Below, one piece after another: positions 53,692 through 62,519 of a DNA stretch of 64,000 bases. This stretch comes from Variovorax saccharolyticus (GTDB taxonomy: Bacteria > Pseudomonadota > Gammaproteobacteria > Burkholderiales > Burkholderiaceae_C). A program made the translations under genes and the position numbers. Where the stretch lies: contig NZ_JASZYT010000004.1 of assembly GCF_030316765.1 (NCBI RefSeq), forward strand, positions 248,001 to 312,000, written 5' to 3'. The stretch's first letter is position 1. Every line of letters starts with the position of its first letter. The notes beneath the pieces are model-generated. The model had not been told where the DNA came from. It made no database searches and saw only the letters and a program-made list of their open reading frames with translations.

Positions 53692-54626
53692 TCGGTCGAC
53701 CCGCCCGGCGACGGACTCGCGCCGAAGCTGAAGAATCCTGCGCGCGACAGGCGTGCGAACTCCGCGTCGATCAGGTCCTGCATCGTGGCCAAGGCCGCGT
53801 TGCGATGACTGTCCAGACGGCTCGCAAGCACGAGCTGCCGGTGCAGCTGCACGCCCGAGACTTCCGACATGACGATGCGCGGCGACGGCTGTCCGCTCTC
53901 CTTGAACACCGAGATCGGCATGATGGTCGCCCACTTGCCACGCAGCACCAGCTCGCGAATGGAATCGACCGAATCGATCTCGGCATGCACATTGAGCGAC
54001 TTGCCGACCGACATCAGCTGGCGCTCGACGATGCCGCGGTGAAGGCTGGTCATCAGCAGCGGGATGCGCGACAGCTGCGCGGGCTGCAGCAAGGGATTCA
54101 CACGCATGCTCTCATGCGAGACGACGGCGAAGGGTTCGGTCAGCAAGGGTTGAAGCGACAAGGGCCGGCCCAGCTCCGGATTTGTCACGATCGCCATGTC
54201 GACGATGCCCCGCTCCAGCCAGTCGAGCAGCGCGGGCGTGAAGGCTTCGCGTGACCGCAGCGTCACCGTGTCCGCCAGCGTTGCCATGCAGCTTTCGAAC
54301 AGGCCGGGCAGCAGCAGGCGCGCGAGCGTCGGCGAAGCGCCGAGCACGACGGTGGTCTTCTGCACGGACTGTCCGCGCGCGAGCTTCTGCGTCAGCTGCG
54401 CAGCCTCGCCCAGCATGCGCTGGGCGCTTTCGTAGACGCTGACGCCGGCTTGCGTCAGGCGAACGCCGCGCGGCAGGCGATGCAGCAGTTGCACGCCAAG
54501 TTCGGTCTCCAGGTCGCGCATCTGCCGCGTGAGGGCGGGTTGTGCAATCGGTATGGCAGCGGCCGCGGCGGTCAGGCTGCCGGCATCGGCCACCGTCACG
54601 AAGTAGCGCAGGGTGCGAAGGTGCAT
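53688..54626 (-). CDS. LysR-family transcriptional regulator of the downstream catabolic run
   Basis: A protein of 312 residues (MHLRTLRYFVTVADAGSL). The HTH is LTAAAAAIPIAQPALTRQMRDLE; the effector domain has DMAIVTNPEL and RELVLRGKWATIMP. It is divergent from the Ldh2-type dehydrogenase gene across 121 bases and is the natural regulator of the 54748-62393 genes. The TAG stop shares CTAG with the exported protein's stop on the other strand. Confidence 0.9.
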   Translation of the reverse strand: MHLRTLRYFVTVADAGSLTAAAAAIPIAQPALTRQMRDLETELGVQLLHRLPRGVRLTQAGVSVYESAQRMLGEAAQLTQKLARGQSVQKTTVVLGASPTLARLLLPGLFESCMATLADTVTLRSREAFTPALLDWLERGIVDMAIVTNPELGRPLSLQPLLTEPFAVVSHESMRVNPLLQPAQLSRIPLLMTSLHRGIVERQLMSVGKSLNVHAEIDSVDSIRELVLRGKWATIMPISVFKESGQPSPRIVMSEVSGVQLHRQLVLASRLDSHRNAALATMQDLIDAEFARLSRAGFFSFGASPSPGGSTD

Positions 54627-54655
54627 GGCGAGTCTTGGGGCAAACCCGTGGATCA

Positions 54656-54670
54656 ATATCAAGATGATAT
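54656..54670. promoter_or_regulatory. Inverted repeat between LysR and the Ldh2-type dehydrogenase gene
   Basis: ATATCA-AGA-TGATAT is a perfect repeat 30 bases from the LysR ATG and 77 bases from the divergent dehydrogenase start. A probable LysR operator. Confidence 0.5.
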
Positions 54671-54747
54671 GGCACGGAGAAAATTCGGTATTGGACGGCT
54701 GAGCGCTCCCCCCCTAATCTGCGGGCCGGAATGAGACTCCTCCACGA

Positions 54748-55818
54748 ATGAAACACCATCGCGTTCACTTCGAAGACCTGCGCCGCTTCATCGAAGCCGC
54801 GTTCCTTGCGCATGACCTGCCCGCCGCAGACGCCGCACGCGTCGCGGCACTGATGGCCGAAGCGGACCTTCAGGGAAGCGACGGCCACGGCGTGATCCGC
54901 CTGCCGCAGTACAGCAAGCGCCTGCGGGCGGGCGGCATCAACCGACGTCCCGACATCCGCGTCGTGCAGGAGCGCGCTGCGATGGCCGTGGTGGACGGCG
55001 ACAACGGCATGGGCCACCTCGTGGTTTCGCGTGCGGTGGACATCGCCATCGAGAAGGCGCGCAGCGCCGGTGTGGCCTGGGTCGGGACACGCATGAGCAA
55101 CCACGCAGGCCCGGCCTCGCTCTACGCACGCCGGCCGCTCGAGCACGACATGCTGGGTCTTTATTTCGCTGTCGGCAACGCGAACCACTTGCCGCCTTGG
55201 GGCGGCATGGAGATGCTGCTGTCGACCAACCCGATCTCAGTCGGCATCCCGGCCGACGAGGAGCCGCCCGTGGTGCTGGACATGGCGACCACCGTGGCGG
55301 CCTACGGCAAGGTCAAGGCAAAGGCCAAGCGCGGCGAACTGATGCCTCCGGGCTGGATGATCGATCGCCAGGGCCAGCCGCTGCTGGACCCGCGCCGCGC
55401 CTCCGAAGGCTTCCTGCTCCCGATCGGCGATCACAAGGGCTACGGCCTGGCACTGGTGGTCGGCCTCCTGGCCGGCACGCTGGGCGGCGCTGCGATGGGG
55501 CGCGATGTGATCGACTTCAACACCGATCACCAGACCGTGACGAACACCGGGCAGGCGATCCTGGTCATCGACTTGCGCGCCTTCGGCGATCCAGCTCATT
55601 TCAAGCACCAGGTCGACCGCCTGGTGCGCGACATGCGCGGCAGCGAGCGCCTGCCTGGCGTCGAGCGCATCTGGCTGCCCGGTGAGCAGAGCTTCGAGAA
55701 GCGCCGCCGCCACGCGCAGGAGGGCATCCCGATCTCGGCCGCGCTGCTCGACGAACTCGCGGGCCTGGCGGCCGAGTTGGGCGTCGAACCGATGGCAACC
55801 AACGGGGTGCAGACATGA
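54748..55818 (+). CDS. Malate/L-lactate dehydrogenase-type (Ldh2/YlbC) NAD(P) oxidoreductase
   Basis: A protein of 356 residues of the Ldh2 family, which oxidises 2-hydroxy acids (malate, ureidoglycolate, sulfolactate) or reduces imino acids, and is not related to ordinary lactate dehydrogenases. Seen: DLQGSDGHGVIRLPQY, ARSAGVAWVGTRMSNHAG (His of the active site), LGLYFAVGNANHLPPWGG, LDMATTVAAYGKV and DHKGYGLALVVGLLAG. Length is normal. It is first gene of the catabolic run and is joined to the aldehyde dehydrogenase by an ATGA overlap. Confidence 0.9.
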   Translation: MKHHRVHFEDLRRFIEAAFLAHDLPAADAARVAALMAEADLQGSDGHGVIRLPQYSKRLRAGGINRRPDIRVVQERAAMAVVDGDNGMGHLVVSRAVDIAIEKARSAGVAWVGTRMSNHAGPASLYARRPLEHDMLGLYFAVGNANHLPPWGGMEMLLSTNPISVGIPADEEPPVVLDMATTVAAYGKVKAKAKRGELMPPGWMIDRQGQPLLDPRRASEGFLLPIGDHKGYGLALVVGLLAGTLGGAAMGRDVIDFNTDHQTVTNTGQAILVIDLRAFGDPAHFKHQVDRLVRDMRGSERLPGVERIWLPGEQSFEKRRRHAQEGIPISAALLDELAGLAAELGVEPMATNGVQT

Positions 55819-57188
55819 TCTTCTCGTTCAACCCGGCCACCGAGGAGACTCTGGCGAGTTTCGAGCCGCACGAAGGATCGGCCATCGAGTCGCGCCTCGC
55901 GGCTGCGCACCGCGCGCAGCGCGCCTGGGCCGCGACCGCGCTGCCGGATCGTCTCGCGCTGCTGCGGCGGGTGGCGGCGCGGCTGCGGGACCAGAAGGCG
56001 TCGCTGGGCCTGACCATCGCGCTGGAGATGGGCAAGCCGCTGGTCGAAGCGGTGGGCGAGGTCGAGAAGTGCGCCTGGAACTTCGACTACTACGCCGAGG
56101 CGGCGCCGGCGATGCTGGCGGATGAGGTGGTGGCCAGCAGCGCCAGCGACAGCCGGATCGTTCGAGACCCGCTGGGCCTGGTGCTTGCCGTGATGCCTTG
56201 GAACTATCCGCTGTGGCAGGTCATGCGCGCGGCAGCGCCGGTGCTGGCCGCGGGCAATGGCCTGGTGCTCAAGCATGCGAGCAATGTGCCGCAGTGCGCG
56301 CTGGCGATCGAAGCCGTGTTCCGGGATGCCGACGCACCGGATGGCTTGGTCACCACGCTGCTGGTGGGTGCGGCACAGGTGCCGGCGCTGATCGCCGACG
56401 AGCGCATTGCCGCCGTCACCTTCACCGGGTCGACGCCGGCAGGGCGCAGCATTGCCGCAGCGGCAGGGCAGGCGTTGAAGAAGCAAGTGCTGGAGCTGGG
56501 CGGCTCCGACCCCTTCATCGTGCTGGCGGATGCGGATCTGGAGACCGCTGCCGCCGTCGGCGTGAAGGCGCGATTCCAGAACACCGGGCAAAGCTGCATC
56601 GCTGCCAAGCGCTTCATCGTCGAGCAGTCCGTTGCCGACCGCTTCGTCGAGGCCTTCTGCGAACAGGCGCGCAGGCTGGTCGTCGGCGACCCGCTGGCCG
56701 CTGGCACCACGCAAGGGGCGATGGCACGCGCCAATCTGCGCGATGAGCTGCATGCGCAGGTGCAGGCCTCCTTGAATGAAGGGGCCACGCTTTGCCTGGG
56801 CGGACGCCCGGTGCCTGGCCGCGGGATCTTCTACGAGCCCACGGTGCTGGACCATGTGAAGCCGGCGATGACCGCGGCGCGAGAGGAGACCTTCGGCCCG
56901 GCCGCCGCCATCGTGCGGGTGCGCGATGCCGGCGAGGCAGTCGCCGTCGCGAACGGCACGCCCTTCGGCCTGGGGGCGGCGCTGTGGACGCGCGATCTCG
57001 ATCGCGCACGCTCGCTGGCACGGCAGGTGGAGGCTGGCGCGGTGTTCGTGAATGGCCTCGTCGCATCCGACCCTCGATTGCCCTTTGGCGGCATCAAGGC
57101 CTCCGGCTACGGCCGCGAGCTCGGTCGCCTGGGGCTGCACGAATTCACCAATGCCAAAACCGTGTGGACCGGCCCGGCTCGCACCTGA
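55815..57188 (+). CDS. NAD(P)+ aldehyde dehydrogenase (succinate-semialdehyde-dehydrogenase-like)
   Basis: A protein of 457 residues. LAVMPWNYPLWQVMRAAAPVL binds the nucleotide, LELGGSDPFIVL holds the catalytic Glu, and NTGQSCIAAKR holds the nucleophile Cys261. It ends in SGYGRELGRLGLHEFTNAKTVW. The form is that of GabD-like and Sad-like enzymes; the actual aldehyde is unknown. The start overlaps the Ldh2-type gene by 4 bases, so the two probably act in series (hydroxy acid to oxo acid, and aldehyde to acid). Confidence 0.92.
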   Translation: MIFSFNPATEETLASFEPHEGSAIESRLAAAHRAQRAWAATALPDRLALLRRVAARLRDQKASLGLTIALEMGKPLVEAVGEVEKCAWNFDYYAEAAPAMLADEVVASSASDSRIVRDPLGLVLAVMPWNYPLWQVMRAAAPVLAAGNGLVLKHASNVPQCALAIEAVFRDADAPDGLVTTLLVGAAQVPALIADERIAAVTFTGSTPAGRSIAAAAGQALKKQVLELGGSDPFIVLADADLETAAAVGVKARFQNTGQSCIAAKRFIVEQSVADRFVEAFCEQARRLVVGDPLAAGTTQGAMARANLRDELHAQVQASLNEGATLCLGGRPVPGRGIFYEPTVLDHVKPAMTAAREETFGPAAAIVRVRDAGEAVAVANGTPFGLGAALWTRDLDRARSLARQVEAGAVFVNGLVASDPRLPFGGIKASGYGRELGRLGLHEFTNAKTVWTGPART

Positions 57189-57205
57189 CCCAAGGATTCA
57201 TCGCC

Positions 57206-57613
57206 ATGACCACTGCCACCCATGCCGTGCTGAGGCCCGACCAGATCCAGAGCCATGACCGCGGCGGCGGCGCACGCACCACGCCGCTGGTGCTGCCGTC
57301 GGTGGGCGCGACCACCTTCATCAACGGCATCACCGAGTTCGGCCCCGGCGCTGCGATCCCGTTCCACAGCCACAACTGCGAGGAAAGCGTGATGCTGCTC
57401 GAAGGCCATGCCTGGCTCGACATCGCCGGCGAGGTTCACGAGATCGAGCCGATGGACACCACCTTCATACCGCCCAACGTGCCGCATCGCTTCCGCAACC
57501 GTTCAACGACCGAGGGCATGAAGATCCTCTGGATCTACGCCTCGATCCATGCGACCCGCACGCTGGCGGACACGGGCGAGACGCGGCCCGTCGCGGCAGA
57601 GCACGCACGCTGA
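57206..57613 (+). CDS. Single-domain cupin protein
   Basis: A protein of 135 residues with both cupin motifs: GAAIPFHSHNCEESVMLLEG (HxH and Glu metal ligands) and PPNVPHRFRN (third His). Small cupins in catabolic operons are dioxygenases, isomerases or sensors; it is too short for gentisate dioxygenase (~350). It lies 17 bases after the aldehyde dehydrogenase. Confidence 0.88.
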   Translation: MTTATHAVLRPDQIQSHDRGGGARTTPLVLPSVGATTFINGITEFGPGAAIPFHSHNCEESVMLLEGHAWLDIAGEVHEIEPMDTTFIPPNVPHRFRNRSTTEGMKILWIYASIHATRTLADTGETRPVAAEHAR

Positions 57614-57652
57614 TCCGCCCCCCCAAAAAAGAAACACACAAGGAGACCCACC

Positions 57653-58192
57653 ATGGGCTTGCGCTTCCTGGAGCATCTGCTCATCCTGACTCACGACCCC
57701 GAGGGAACGCGGGACTGGTTCGTGACCAACCTCGGCTTTCGCAACGGCTATCACCCCGAGTTCGGGTTCCCGGTCTACTGGCTGTACATCGGCGAGCAGG
57801 ACGTCATCCACATCGGCAAGGCCCGCCATTCCGGGCACCAGGACACCTACCTGAAGGCGCCGAACGACGGCGACCGCGACTTTGGCGCCGCCGGCGCGCT
57901 GGGCTCGGGCCGCATCGACCATCTGTGCTTGAACTGCGACGGCATCGAGGAGTTCATCGAGCGGCTCGGGCGCAATGGCGTCGAGTTCAGCGAGCGCAAG
58001 GCGCACAACTCGAACCTGTACCAGCTCTTCATGCGCGAACCCATCAACGGCATCAAGGTGGAGCTGAACTTCGCCTGGGAGGAGGCGGCGCGCATCGGCC
58101 GCGTGCCCGCCTGGACGGATGCCGGCGAGAACGAAAAAGGCGCCGCCGCCGTGATGAGCGACAAGCCCGCCGTGCCGACTTCCTCTTTCTGA
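57653..58192 (+). CDS. VOC-superfamily (glyoxalase/extradiol-dioxygenase fold) protein
   Basis: A protein of 179 residues; AAGGAG precedes the ATG. Two beta-alpha-beta3 modules: LEHLLILTHDPEGTRDWFV and GRIDHLCLNCDGIEEFIERL. Candidate metal ligands are His8, the His of HIGKARH, His of IDHLCL and Glu of VELNF. It may be a glyoxalase, dioxygenase or epimerase; the operon context points to ring or ene-diol chemistry. Confidence 0.87.
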   Translation: MGLRFLEHLLILTHDPEGTRDWFVTNLGFRNGYHPEFGFPVYWLYIGEQDVIHIGKARHSGHQDTYLKAPNDGDRDFGAAGALGSGRIDHLCLNCDGIEEFIERLGRNGVEFSERKAHNSNLYQLFMREPINGIKVELNFAWEEAARIGRVPAWTDAGENEKGAAAVMSDKPAVPTSSF

Positions 58193-58218
58193 TCACACTT
58201 TTTTCTGACGACAGCCTC

Positions 58219-59199
58219 ATGAAGATCACTGCAGTCCGCATCCACGCCGCCGGCGACCCCGAAGTCCTGAAGCTCGAAGAACTCGAGCTGCCATCGCCCG
58301 CCACTGGCGAGGTGCGAATCCGCCACACCGCGATCGGCCTGAACTTCCAGGACATCTACACGCGCTCGGGCCAGTACCCTGCACCGATGCCCAGCGGGCT
58401 GGGTACCGAGGCGGTGGGCATCGTCGAGGCGGTGGGCGAAGGGGTCTCGGGCTTCAAGGTGGGAGACCGGGTCTGCTATGCCAGCGGACCCGTGCTGGGC
58501 GCTTGCGCGACGCACCGCAACTACCCGGCCGCCCGCTTGCTGCATGCCCCGGCGCACATGGACGACGCCACGATCGCGGCCTCGCTGCTCAAGGGCATGA
58601 CGGTCGAGTATCTGCTGCAGCGTTGCTACCCCGTCCAGCGCGGCCAGATCGTGTTGATGCACGCGGCTGCGGGTGGCGTCGGGCTGCTCGCCGGCCAATG
58701 GGGCAAGGCGCTCGGCGCAAGAATGATCGGCGTTGCGGCCGGTCCCGAGAAAGTGGCGTTGGCACTGGCCAATGGCTACGAGTTCTGCATCGACCGGCTC
58801 GGCGAAGACATCCCCGCGCGCGTCAAGGAGATCACGGGCGGCGTTGGCGTTCCGGTGGTCTACGACTCGGTCGGCAAGAACAGCTTCGATGCGTCGCTGA
58901 ACAGCCTCGCGCCGCGCGGCTACTTCGTCAGCTTCGGCACGACCACCGGCGCGCCGCCGCCGGTGCCGGCATCGACGCTGCAGAAGATGGGTTCGCTCTA
59001 CTTCACGCGGCCGACGCTCGTCACCTACACCGCTTCGACCGAAGACCTGCGCGCTTCCGCCGCGGCGGTGTTCGCGATGTTCGAGCGCGGCGCCGTGCGG
59101 GTCTCGGTGAACCAGCGCTACACGATGAAGGACATTGCGCGCGCCCATGCCGATCTGGAAAGCGGGCGCACCACCGGATCGAGCGTGATCCTGCCCTGA
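58219..59199 (+). CDS. Zinc-independent quinone oxidoreductase (MDR family)
   Basis: A protein of 326 residues. NADPH-binding is by HAAAGGVGLLAGQWGKALGA; the N-terminal GLNFQDIYTRSGQYP and GTEAVGIVEAVGEGV are the Qor1 landmarks, and no structural zinc cysteines are present. It reduces quinones or activated enones by one or two electrons. It is 26 bases after the VOC gene in the same run. Confidence 0.92.
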   Translation: MKITAVRIHAAGDPEVLKLEELELPSPATGEVRIRHTAIGLNFQDIYTRSGQYPAPMPSGLGTEAVGIVEAVGEGVSGFKVGDRVCYASGPVLGACATHRNYPAARLLHAPAHMDDATIAASLLKGMTVEYLLQRCYPVQRGQIVLMHAAAGGVGLLAGQWGKALGARMIGVAAGPEKVALALANGYEFCIDRLGEDIPARVKEITGGVGVPVVYDSVGKNSFDASLNSLAPRGYFVSFGTTTGAPPPVPASTLQKMGSLYFTRPTLVTYTASTEDLRASAAAVFAMFERGAVRVSVNQRYTMKDIARAHADLESGRTTGSSVILP

Positions 59200-59215
59200 C
59201 CAGGGACAACCGCAG

Positions 59216-59518
59216 ATGCCTGCCTATTGGGTTGCACGTGCCGCGGTCAAGGACGCGGCGCAATACAAGCGCTACACCGACCGCGTGCCGGCCATCGTCG
59301 CCGCGCATGGAGGCCGTGTTCTCGCGCGGGGCGGGCGCTTCCAGATCATGGAGGGTCCCGCCGACTTCCATCGCTTCGTGGTCATCGAGTTCCCGAGCCT
59401 GGAGGCCGGCGTGGCTTGCTTCGAGTCCGCCGACTATGCGGACGCGGCCCGTGCGCGCCGCGGCGGCGCGGGCATCGTCGAGATCGTCGTCGTCGAAGGA
59501 GGTGACGCGACCCTCTGA
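59216..59518 (+). CDS. DUF1330-family protein
   Basis: A protein of 100 residues with the dimeric alpha-beta (ferredoxin-like) DUF1330 pattern: MPAYWVARAAVKDAAQYKRY, GGRVLARGG, then VVIEFPSLEAGVACFESADY. Function unknown; family members accompany catabolic dehydrogenases. It lies 16 bases after the quinone oxidoreductase. Confidence 0.9.
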   Translation: MPAYWVARAAVKDAAQYKRYTDRVPAIVAAHGGRVLARGGRFQIMEGPADFHRFVVIEFPSLEAGVACFESADYADAARARRGGAGIVEIVVVEGGDATL

Positions 59519-59581
59519 GCGATGAACGCAGGCACAGGGAGAGCTTTGAGTATTCCGACATAGAGCCATCAATGGCGGCGA

Positions 59582-59601
59582 GGCATGGCGCCCGCCATGC
59601 C
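59582..59601. repeat. Inverted repeat before a Bug receptor gene
   Basis: Nine-base arms GGCATGGCG / CGCCATGCC with CC in the centre, ending 21 bases upstream of the Bug ATG at 59623. As RNA it would fold into an eight-pair hairpin with loop GCCC. No T-run follows, so it is not a terminator; a binding site or an mRNA-stability/translation hairpin is possible. Confidence 0.5.
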
Positions 59602-59622
59602 AACCAACAAAGGAGACATTCA

Positions 59623-60618
59623 ATGGAATCGAGCAAGCTGGTGCGACGCAGGCCCTTCATCGTGGGGATGTGCATGTCCGCGATGGCGGCCTCCCGGGGT
59701 GTTCTTGCCTCGGACGTCTACCCCAACCGGGCCGTCAGAGTGGTCATGCCTTTTCCGCCGGGGGCCAACGTCGACGTCGTCGCCAGGATCTTCTCCGACA
59801 AGCTCGCAAAGGACCTGGGACAACCCTTCGTCATCGACAACCGTCCGGGCGCCGGAGGTTCGGTCGGGTGGGATGCGACGATGCAGCGCCCAGCGGACGG
59901 GTACACCCTGTTCTATTCGGTACGGTCCATCATGGGCATCACGCCGCATGTCTATCCGAAGACCAGGCTCGATCCGGTCAAGGATTTCACTGCGGTCTCC
60001 CAGATCCTCACGCAGCCACACGTCCTCATCGCGACCCCCAACGCACCCTTCTCGAACATGAGCGAGTTGGTGGAATACGCCCGCAAGAACCCGGGAAAGC
60101 TGGACTACGCATCCCTGGGTGTCGGCTCGCATCCTCACGTGGCCGTCGAGTACTGGGCGCGCCAACTGGACATCCAGATCAATCACATCCCCTACACCGG
60201 CAATCCCGCGGTCGACGTCATGGCGGGCACCGTCAGCCTCTTCCTCGAGGGCGCCGGAACCGCAGTCCCCCGCGTGCAATCCGGTGGGGTCAAGGCGATC
60301 GCGGTCACCGGGGGGCGCCGTATCGATCCGCTTCCGTCCGTGGCGACCGTCAACGACTACAAGCCTGGGCTGGACGAAGACGGAGTCATCGGAAGTACAT
60401 GGCATGGATTCTTCGCCCGGCGAGGAACCCCTGACCAGATCGTCACTGCGCTCAACAAGCAGTTGGTCAAGATCGCGCAGGACCCTGACATCGTCAAGCG
60501 ACTGGCCGAGTTCGGCGCCGTCGGCACCGGCACCAGTTCCGAAGCGCTCAACGTCTCGATGGCGAAGGACTATGAGTTCTTCGGCAACGTCGTGCGAGGG
60601 CTGAAGATCGCCGCTTGA
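59623..60618 (+). CDS. Bug-family TTT substrate-binding protein
   Basis: A protein of 331 residues. AAAGGAG lies before the ATG at 59623. The signal peptide ends about residue 29 (GVLAS); RRR before the hydrophobic core hints at a twin-arginine-like form. Landmarks are VRVVMPFPPGANVD, VIDNRPGAGGS, KLDYASLGVGSHP and INHIPYTGNPAVD. The receptor is divergent from the others in this window (no GGSGT form). It is orphan with respect to TctA/TctB. Confidence 0.9.
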   Translation: MESSKLVRRRPFIVGMCMSAMAASRGVLASDVYPNRAVRVVMPFPPGANVDVVARIFSDKLAKDLGQPFVIDNRPGAGGSVGWDATMQRPADGYTLFYSVRSIMGITPHVYPKTRLDPVKDFTAVSQILTQPHVLIATPNAPFSNMSELVEYARKNPGKLDYASLGVGSHPHVAVEYWARQLDIQINHIPYTGNPAVDVMAGTVSLFLEGAGTAVPRVQSGGVKAIAVTGGRRIDPLPSVATVNDYKPGLDEDGVIGSTWHGFFARRGTPDQIVTALNKQLVKIAQDPDIVKRLAEFGAVGTGTSSEALNVSMAKDYEFFGNVVRGLKIAA

Positions 60619-60681
60619 AACCTCGGCGCGCGCCGTGCGACGGACTGAATCCTCAACACAACTCATCGTTTCCCACGCCCC

Positions 60682-61377
60682 ATGGACTACCCGTTCACCC
60701 CGGTCCCCGCTCCAACGCTTCCGATCGTCGGCAGCTCGCAGCGCTTCTCTGTGCATCGCGTCTACTGCGTCGGCCGCAACTACGAGGATCACGCCAAGGA
60801 GATGGGATTCACCGGGCGTGAGCCGCCGTTCTTCTTTCTCAAGCCCGCAGACGCGTTGCTCGCCGTGCCGGAGGGCGAGACCGGCCGGATGCCGTTTCCC
60901 ACGCTGACGAAGAACTTGCATCACGAGATCGAGCTCGTCGTGGCCATCGGCTCCGGCGGCCGCGGCATCAAGGCCGCGGACGCGATGAAGCACGTGTGGG
61001 GCTACGCCGTCGGTCTCGACATGACGCGCCGCGATCTGCAGAACGACATGAAGAAGCAGGGCCGACCCTGGTGCATTGGCAAGGCCTTCGAGCACTCGGC
61101 GCCGATCGGTCCGGTCGTGCCGGCGGTGCAGGCCGGCGACGTGCTTCGCGACGAGATCTGGTTGCAGGTCAATGGCGCGGACCGCCAACGCAGTGATGTC
61201 GGCAAGTTGATCTGGAACGTGGCCGAGACCATAGAGCACTTGTCCGCAGCATGGGACCTGGCGCCAGGCGACCTGATCTTCACCGGCACACCCGAAGGCG
61301 TGGGCGCCGTTGTCGCGGGAGACCTGATGGTCGGTGCTGTCGGGAAGTTGCCGACCTTGCGGGTCCAGGTCGTCTGA
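60682..61377 (+). CDS. FAH-family hydrolase, fumarylpyruvate-hydrolase-like
   Basis: A protein of 231 residues. [17 protein letters not shown] and [12 protein letters not shown] followed by [11 protein letters not shown] (metal Glu pair) and DMTRRDLQ (Asp) match the short FAH group that contains NagK/fumarylpyruvate hydrolase of the gentisate pathway. The end [15 protein letters not shown] is typical. Hydrolysis of an acylpyruvate to pyruvate and an acid is expected. It lies between two Bug receptor genes. Confidence 0.88.
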   Translation: MDYPFTPVPAPTLPIVGSSQRFSVHRVYCVGRNYEDHAKEMGFTGREPPFFFLKPADALLAVPEGETGRMPFPTLTKNLHHEIELVVAIGSGGRGIKAADAMKHVWGYAVGLDMTRRDLQNDMKKQGRPWCIGKAFEHSAPIGPVVPAVQAGDVLRDEIWLQVNGADRQRSDVGKLIWNVAETIEHLSAAWDLAPGDLIFTGTPEGVGAVVAGDLMVGAVGKLPTLRVQVV

Positions 61378-61418
61378 CCCACGGCTTGCTGTCACAGAGT
61401 CTTGATGGAGATAAGCCG

Positions 61419-62393
61419 TTGAATGCTCGCTTCCTCACCCGTCTGCTGACCCTGGCCTGCATGGCCGGCGCCGCACTGTCCGCGGTCGCGCAGGGCGACT
61501 ACCCGAACAAGCCCATTCGCACCATCATCCCGCTCGCCGCCGGCAGCGCGGTCGACAACGGCGCGCGCGTGCTTCTGCAGCGCATGGGCACCGACCTGGG
61601 CCAGAGCTTCGTGCTGGAGAACATTCCCGGCTCGGCCGGCCTGATCGGCGCGGAGCGCGTGGCCAAGGCCGCGCCCGACGGGTACACGGTGGGGGGCTTC
61701 AATGACAGCGTGCTCACCATGGTGCCCAACATCTACAAGGCCAACTGGGACCCATTGACCGACTTCGCGCCGATTTCGCTGGTGGGCACCATTGAATGGG
61801 GCCTGGTGGTCAAGCCAGACTCGCCCTACCAGACGGTGGCGGACTTCATCAAGGACGCCAAGGCGAACCCAGGCAAGCTCAACTACGGCTCGGGCGGCAG
61901 CGGCAGCCCGCAGCACCTGGCCATGGCGATCTTCGCGCAGCGCACCGGAATCAACCTGACCCATGTGCCCTACAAGGGCGCGACGCCTGCCGCAGTGGCC
62001 ACAGCCGCGGGCGAAGTGGATGCTGCGTTCCAGGGGCTCGGTACGGTCACTTCGCTGATTGCGGCTGGCAAGCTGCGGCTGCTGGCGGTATCGACTCCGC
62101 AGCGGCTGCCGCAATACCCCAACGTTCCCACGGTGAGTGAATCGGGCTTGTCGGACTTCTTCTTCAATTCCTGGCTCGCACTGGTCGCGCCCAAGGGCAC
62201 TCCCGCGCCCATCATCGATCGGCTCTACAGTTCGATGCGCAGGTCGCTCGACGACGCAGAGACGCGCAGGCAGCTCGTCGGGCTGGGCATCACGATCCGC
62301 GGCAGCACGCCCTCGGAATTCGGCAGCGCGCTGAAGGACCAGTACGCGCTGTATCGCAAGGTGATCCAGGACAACAACATCAAGGCCGACTAG
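61419..62393 (+). CDS. Bug-family TTT substrate-binding protein
   Basis: A protein of 324 residues from the TTG at 61419, which has GGAGA 7 bases upstream; the ATG 14 bases before it is out of frame. Signal peptide ~1-25 (ACMAGAALSAVAQ). Landmarks: IRTIIPLAAGSAVDNGA, VLENIPGSAGLIGA, KLNYGSGGSGSP, HVPYKGATPA and YPNVPTVSESG. Orphan receptor, second in this run. Confidence 0.9.
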   Translation: MNARFLTRLLTLACMAGAALSAVAQGDYPNKPIRTIIPLAAGSAVDNGARVLLQRMGTDLGQSFVLENIPGSAGLIGAERVAKAAPDGYTVGGFNDSVLTMVPNIYKANWDPLTDFAPISLVGTIEWGLVVKPDSPYQTVADFIKDAKANPGKLNYGSGGSGSPQHLAMAIFAQRTGINLTHVPYKGATPAAVATAAGEVDAAFQGLGTVTSLIAAGKLRLLAVSTPQRLPQYPNVPTVSESGLSDFFFNSWLALVAPKGTPAPIIDRLYSSMRRSLDDAETRRQLVGLGITIRGSTPSEFGSALKDQYALYRKVIQDNNIKAD

Positions 62394-62519
62394 TCGCGAG
62401 AGTTCGGGACGAACCCTTCCGACATCAAAGCACTGGGATGATCATGGGTCAGGTGCGAAGTCGTAAGGTCGCACAGTCTCCTGTTCCACGGCTCTGCGCC
62501 CGCTGGTCGTGAGGACGCC

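Noticed and set aside
54670..54690. TGGCACGG resembling a sigma-54 -24 box before the Ldh2-type gene
   Set aside because: No TTGC -12 element at the needed spacing.
62453..62474. GTGCGA-N10-TCGCAC inverted repeat before the GST remnant
   Set aside because: Short GC-rich arms are common by chance here and it is not placed near an intact start.
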